The position numbers and the translations under genes are program-made. Of a DNA stretch of 9,524 nt, positions 6,333 to 9,524 are shown piece by piece (the stretch's first letter is position 1; each line of letters opens with the position of its first letter). The notes beneath the pieces were generated by a model. The model had not been told where the DNA came from and ran no database searches. It worked only from the letters and a program-made list of their open reading frames with translations. This DNA is from Cupriavidus taiwanensis (GTDB lineage Bacteria; Pseudomonadota; Gammaproteobacteria; Burkholderiales; Burkholderiaceae). The stretch lies in assembly GCF_900250075.1 (NCBI RefSeq), contig NZ_OFTT01000006.1:1-9524 (forward strand), read 5' to 3'.

Positions 6333-8076
6333 CAACACCGAAATCGGCCGCCTGCAGAACCTTAAAACGGCCGCTGATCCAGGGACGGACGACATCCTAG
6401 CCGACGCCGACGGACTGCTCCGGCTCATCAAAGAGAAGGCAGAATCGGAAGAGTTCCTCAACCAGTACAAGGATCAGCTTTCCCTTCGAAACCTTTACGG
6501 CGCGATTCTGGGGAACCGCGAAAGGTTCGGGAACGAGTGTCCCGCGTGCGCCTCCGAACTCTACCGCGACGGTCGACTCGCCGTTCCGGTCGACCCGTAC
6601 AGCAACGCGGAGGAAAAGCTGAAGCAATTCGACGCCGCCCTGCGGGCCGAAGGACGGATCAAGGAAATCCGGGAGGCCCTCAACCTCGGCTGGCGGGAAT
6701 TGCTTTCGAAAATCGCCAAGCTTCCCGCGCCCGCCGCTGCTGTCGGGTTCATCGGAGCGCCCGAGGTCGGCTCGTTCAGCGCCGAGGCTTCCGACGCCAA
6801 GGATGCGGCGGGCATCGAGACCTTCCTCCGAGCCGTGCCGGCAAAGCGCGAGCTCCTTCAGGCGCTGAAGGACGCGACCGGTACTCATAACGGAAAGGTC
6901 GAACAATCCAAAGCCGCGATCAAGAAGCTCGAGGATGATAACCTCGCGATCTCCAAGGACCTCGAGGAAATCGTGGCTATCTCGACCCTCATCGCTACGA
7001 ACGCGACGAGCGAGACGGAGGCGACGCAGGCTATCGCGAAGTTCAACCGGGAGAACGAGGAGCTCATCAGGGAGGCGGAAGCAGAGAAACCGGGAGTCGC
7101 AAGAAACCTGAGCTACAGCATCGCTTACGTCTCGCTCCGCGAAAAGCTCCTGGCCTACAACGCCGGACTGCCCTTGGCCCTGGCCGCGGAGCTCAACGAA
7201 AAGACGCTCAAGTTCTACAACGAGATCAACAAGAACGATCACGCTTCCGACAGGCTCAAGTCCCTGAGGCTGCCGACGGCCGTGGGTGAGAGGATAGAGA
7301 TCGAGTTCGAAAACGGGGACAGGTGCGACGCGCTCCAGGTCCTCAGCGAAGGTCACATTCGGTGCCTCGGGCTCGCGATTCTGCTGGCGAAGATCACCAC
7401 GGACCGCCTCCCGTTCCTGATATTCGACGATGTCGTGAACTCGATCGACGACGAGCACCGTGGCGCGATCATCGACCTCATCTTAAATCCGGAAGAAGTG
7501 GGCAAAAGGCAACTCATCGTCACGACCCACGGTGAGGATTTCGTGAAGCGCCTCGAGAACGCCGTGCCAATGAAAAAGTACGAGGAAACGGTGACCCGAA
7601 TCGACTTCCTCGTGCCGTTCGCCGCCAAGAAGATCATCGTGAAGCTCGATTCGCCCCGCCACTACCTCACGGTGGCCGTCCGAAGCCACGAAGAAGGGCG
7701 TACGCGCGACTCCCTGAGTTACGTCCGAAAGGCCTTCGAAGAAGAGCTCAACCGTCTCTGGAAGAAGATTGCAAATAAGAAGCTGTCGGCGCAGATAAGT
7801 GTGGGGATGATGGGGCCGGGAAACCCTGACCTCATGAGCTTGGCGACGGGGCTTCACCAGTTCCTCAGCAGGAAGGACGTGACAGTGTTCCAGAAAGTCG
7901 TGCCACACCTGGGCGAGATGCTTGGATATGGCGAGAAGCACAAACTCGAATGGAACTACCTGAACAAGGGAACCCATGAAGAGGACCGGGTGGAAGAGTT
8001 CGACGCGGCGATCGTTCGGCGCATGCTCGAGACCGTCATCAAGCTCGACGAGGCGATCGATGCTCCGCAGGCCTGA
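6283..8076 (+). pseudogene. ATPase hook, signature, Walker B and C-terminal helical module (last frame)
   Basis: The frame is entered after a +1 shift at 6279-6283 (DLEN then KAALTGPEGNGGK). It is open for about 598 codons but has no ATG/GTG/TTG start until TTG 6700, so it depends on the upstream part. It carries ECPACASELY (Cys at 6538 and 6547), arms rich in Glu/Lys, LSEGHIRCLGLAILLA at about 7342, FLIFDDVVNSIDDEHR at about 7414 and LIVTTHGEDF at about 7513. After residue ~730 comes a helical module with RKAFEEELNRLWKKI and a conserved-looking WNYLNKGTHEEDR, near the end. That pattern recalls HEPN-like or related helical C-terminal domains, but this is a tentative reading. Confidence 0.72.
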
Positions 8077-8173
8077 TGGTGGCTTCCGGACCCAGACATG
8101 CTTCCGGGCGATTCACACGACGGCAGGCGGTCGGGACTGCTGCCGTTCAGACTGCAAGTGCGCTGAATGACAG

Positions 8174-8200
8174 AAGGCTGTCACATAGCAGCCTTTCTTT
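8174..8200 (+). terminator. Possible intrinsic terminator after the ATPase gene
   Basis: AAGGCTG (8174-8180) and CAGCCTT (8189-8195) form a 7-bp stem with an 8-base loop, followed by T-C-T-T-T (8196-8200). It lies about 100 bases after the ATPase stop in the right orientation. The stem is modest and the tail is interrupted by one C. Confidence 0.45.
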
Positions 8201-8220
8201 CCGCTGACCTGTGAACGTCG

Positions 8221-8242
8221 GCTTCGGCCTAGATGCCGAAGC
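8221..8242. repeat. Perfect 8-bp hairpin GCTTCGGC/GCCGAAGC
   Basis: GCTTCGGC (8221-8228), loop CTAGAT (8229-8234) and GCCGAAGC (8235-8242). No T-tract follows. It lies 20 bases after the terminator-like element, in sequence that looks like intergenic filler. Confidence 0.45.
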
Positions 8243-8475
8243 ACTCCATCCGGCCGGTTTCGGAGGGCATCGGACGCTTGAGCGTTCGCCGCAGGATCAG
8301 CCTGACTGCCCGATTTTGGCCGACAAGCGACGGCCGCGCAACGACGGGGAATCAAATTCATGAGGAGTGGATTGCAACCTTCTCACGTGACGGCGCTGGA
8401 GCATTCCGCAGACCGCCTTGCGATCAGCGATGCCCGGCTTCGGTGGGGTATAAGCCTGCCGGGTCACATAGCTAA

Positions 8476-8568
8476 ATGGGCAATGGGATGTCCAGCGTGG
8501 GCGACGCACGCGACTTCGGGGATCGCGGCACGCCAGCCGCTCGTCCTGCTGCGGGCGCGGCACGATGA
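8476..8568 (+). CDS. Small hypothetical ORF, 30 residues
   Basis: ATG 8476 (or ATG 8488) opens a 30-residue frame (MGNGMSSVGDARDFGDRGTP...) that is rich in Ala, Gly and Arg. Its TGA at 8566-8568 overlaps the ATG of the next ORF in an ATGA arrangement, which suggests translational coupling. There is no clear ribosome binding site and I recognise no homology. It may be a relic of a former operon. Confidence 0.2.
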   Translation: MGNGMSSVGDARDFGDRGTPAARPAAGAAR

Positions 8569-8693
8569 CCGCCGAAGATCTGTTTTCCAGGGCCGTGCTC
8601 ACACCCCGACAAGTCAAAGCCGGCTGGACACGAAACGAACGGTCTGTGGTAACCACCGACCTGGTTGCTCGCCAGAAGACTTCGTCTATCTGA
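8565..8693 (+). CDS. Small hypothetical ORF, 42 residues, possibly a truncated gene start
   Basis: ATG 8565 overlaps the stop of the previous ORF. The product (MTAEDLFSRAVLTPRQVKAG, then WTRNERSVVTTDLVARQKTS) looks like the N-terminus of a real protein rather than random sequence. After TGA 8691-8693 the same frame continues GPRPVGRPG up to the IS66 fragment boundary near 8709, so a single TGG-to-TGA change followed by truncation is possible. I do not recognise the family. Confidence 0.25.
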   Translation: MTAEDLFSRAVLTPRQVKAGWTRNERSVVTTDLVARQKTSSI

Positions 8694-8708
8694 GGGCCTC
8701 GGCCTGTA

Positions 8709-8936
8709 GGCAGGCCAGGTAAAGCGCCCCTGGTTGAGACGGCCCACGGCACACCATACGCCAAAGCCGTCATGCACAAAAAGCTTCATGCGCGTATGGC
8801 CGGCGTTCGAGAACAGGTAGGTGTGATGAGACTGGGCTGCGCCGAAGGCCTGCACCACGCGCGCCAGCAACCGCTCGCTTCTGGCACGCATGTCGATGGG
8901 TTCGACGGCCAACCACAGCGAGTCAATGCGGATCAT
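8709..8936 (-). pseudogene. tnpB: IS66 family accessory protein TnpB, 3'-truncated
   Basis: ATG 8936 overlaps the tnpA stop (ATGA), the usual IS66 coupling. About 76 residues follow the family closely: MIRIDSLWLAVEPIDMRA, ERLLARVVQAFGAAQSHHTY, then KLFVHDGFGVWCAVGRL and NQGRFTWP. The last ~35 residues of the family, including the conserved end around LPWQR, are absent. The frame runs on to 8472 through unrelated sequence. The protein is an accessory factor needed for IS66 transposition and would be non-functional here. Confidence 0.87.
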
Positions 8937-9334
8937 CTAAGCCAGTCTCGAAGCAGTTGGGAAAATTGCTGCGCCGCTAACAGAGCGCCAATGCACAACC
9001 AGCGTGCCGCCTGGGCGCTGTATCTCCATGCGGATGGTCTCGTTGCCGCCGCCGGCGTCTTACACGGTAACACCTCTCCCTTGACTGCGGACAGGGCCTC
9101 CACCTGTAGCGGAACAAACGCGTGGCCCTCGCTCAGCGCCGTCAGCATCTGCCGCTGACGGTCCTCTCGCATCCATCGGTGCACCATGTTCGGGTTGAGC
9201 GCGTGGGCTGAGCGCGACCCCCGCCACCGAAGCTCCTGGCTGGCGAATCTGTGCCATGACCATCGCCTTAAAATCGGCGCTGTACTCCCGCCGGCGCGGC
9301 CGCCAACTGTCGACACTTGATCCATCGTATCCAC
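8933..9334 (-). pseudogene. tnpA: IS66 family accessory protein TnpA, frameshifted
   Basis: TnpA is the small DNA-binding accessory protein of IS66 elements. The start reads MDTMDQVSTVGGR. A second frame then supplies REYSADFKAMVMAQIRQPGA and SVAGVALS, the canonical helix-turn-helix region. The first frame resumes with AHALNPNMVHRWMREDRQ and EGHAFVPLQVEALS. The region ETIRMEIQRPGGTLVVHW needs another frame again, before the end LLRDWLR in the first. That makes about four frame changes (near 9298, 9215, 9060 and 8980). A Shine-Dalgarno (AGGAGG, 9343-9338 on the minus strand) is 3 bases from GTG 9334 and 12 from ATG 9325, so the ATG is perhaps the better start. The stop overlaps the tnpB ATG. 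Confidence 0.85.
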
Positions 9335-9349
9335 GATCCTCCTTCGTGG
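9331..9349 (-). promoter_or_regulatory. Hairpin presenting the tnpA Shine-Dalgarno in its loop
   Basis: On the minus strand CCACGA (9349-9344) pairs with TCGTGG (9336-9331) around the loop AGGAGGA. The ribosome binding site is the loop and the candidate GTG start lies in the stem. This could limit tnpA translation. Confidence 0.5.
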
Positions 9350-9382
9350 GGACGATGCTTCATCGCTTCAATCTATTCAAGA

Positions 9383-9402
9383 TGGAACAACTGGTCGCTT
9401 AC
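9383..9402 (-). repeat. IS66 terminal inverted repeat (left end)
   Basis: Read on the minus strand from 9402 the sequence is GTAAGCGACCAGTTGTTCCA, starting with the GTAAGCG of IS66-family ends, about 70 bases before the tnpA start. The next 8 bases outward (9403-9410, CATAAGAG) are the expected position of a target duplication, but the other copy is not identifiable. Confidence 0.75.
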
Positions 9403-9524
9403 CATAAGAGCAACCCAATGGCATTTTCATATCTACGCAAGCACAACTTTGTTTCCGGCGCTGCGGATTTTCAGCGCCTCCGTCGCCTATATTTGACATA
9501 ACTATTCTTATGCGAAGAACGTTT

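Larger units (their letters stand above)
5434..8076 (+). pseudogene. SMC/Rad50-like AAA (ABC-type) ATPase, frameshifted twice
   Basis: Joining three frame segments rebuilds one protein of about 880 residues. Segment 1 starts at ATG 5434 (MSKSLVEFKRFLAKSAPTLS) and reads to the G6 run at 5526-5531. Without a shift it would end at TGA 5593, giving 53 residues. Segment 2 reads from there to about 6281 and segment 3 from 6283 to TGA 8074-8076. Ordered motifs: VEHFRGF strand, Walker A GPNGTGKSS (Lys ~117), CPAC zinc-hook-like pair (~368-371), helical arms, LSEGHIRCLGLA signature (~637), Walker B LPFLIFDD (~665), H-loop TTHGED (~699) and a ~150-residue helical C-terminal module. This is the architecture of an ABC-type chromosome-structure or DNA-repair ATPase, with arms shorter than in true Rad50. 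Standalone relatives are common in defence islands. Shift one could be recoded, but the second has no slippery sequence, so inactivation or sequencing error is likeliest. The SD is weak. Confidence 0.8.
8077..8475. other. Gene-free stretch after the ATPase
   Basis: Apart from the two hairpins at 8174-8200 and 8221-8242 I find nothing coding. Frames here are short, lack ribosome binding sites, and resemble no family. It probably joins the ATPase segment to the debris at the IS66 remnant. Confidence 0.5.
8709..9402 (-). mobile_element. IS66-family insertion sequence remnant (one end, tnpA and tnpB only)
   Basis: Read on the minus strand, this segment starts with GTAAGCGACC at 9402, the usual IS66 terminal sequence. 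It runs through an untranslated leader and degenerate copies of the first two IS66 genes. Similarity ends in mid tnpB near 8709, beside a small inverted repeat (GGCCTG 8701-8706, CAGGCC 8711-8716). The large DDE transposase gene (tnpC) and the other terminal repeat are missing, and I find no GTAAGC on the plus strand between 8077 and 8709. Full IS66 elements are about 2.5 kb, so roughly a quarter remains. It cannot transpose. Confidence 0.85.

Noticed and set aside
6397..7458. Minus-strand open frame of 353 residues opposite the ATPase
   Set aside because: It is antisense to clear ATPase motifs in a GC-rich gene, where long shadow frames are common, and its translation resembles no family.
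9493..9498. TTGACA near the right edge
   Set aside because: No -10 box follows at a suitable distance before the window ends.
9256..9501. Plus-strand 81-residue frame over the IS66 end
   Set aside because: It runs antisense to tnpA and across the terminal repeat, with no family resemblance.

Overview
The window looks like an accessory region of a high-GC Burkholderiales chromosome or megaplasmid (Burkholderia, Paraburkholderia or Cupriavidus type). The evidence is the C-terminus of a Burkholderia-style H-NS protein at the left edge, high GC3, and an IS66-family remnant typical of these genomes at the right edge. The genus is an inference.

Layout. (1) 2-121: end of an H-NS family gene. (2) 258-1454: an unrecognised repeat protein with two ~110-residue repeats, one membrane segment and an acidic Thr/Glu/Val tail encoded by a 12-bp tandem repeat; its 5' end looks cut off. 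(3) 1455-1973: no convincing gene. (4) 1989-3176: an intact cytoplasmic alpha/beta-hydrolase with a strong ribosome binding site, followed 4 bp later by a caspase-like (peptidase C14) gene, 3181-3710, that is broken by an in-frame stop, a frameshift and loss of the part that should carry the catalytic Cys. (5) 3850-4961: a sigma70-like promoter and an intact DUF1016/YhcG-type PD-(D/E)xK nuclease. (6) 4962-5433: intergenic, with two perfect hairpins. (7) 5434-8076: a ~880-residue SMC/Rad50-like ATPase with Walker A, CPAC zinc-hook-like motif, LSEG signature, Walker B, H-loop and a helical C-terminal module. It is interrupted by two single-position frameshifts, one on a G6 run. A terminator-like hairpin follows. 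(8) 8077-8708: mostly non-coding debris with two tiny overlapping ORFs. (9) 8709-9402: one end of a decayed IS66 element on the minus strand, with tnpA and tnpB remnants, no tnpC, and the left terminal end GTAAGCGACC at 9402.

Taken together this resembles a defence-island graveyard. The protease/hydrolase pair, the DUF1016 nuclease and the SMC-like ATPase are classes often found near anti-phage or mobile-element genes. Only the hydrolase and the nuclease read as intact. The most interesting items are the hydrolase-caspase pair (an effector that has lost its protease partner) and the SMC-like ATPase with its C-terminal helical module and possible slippage site.
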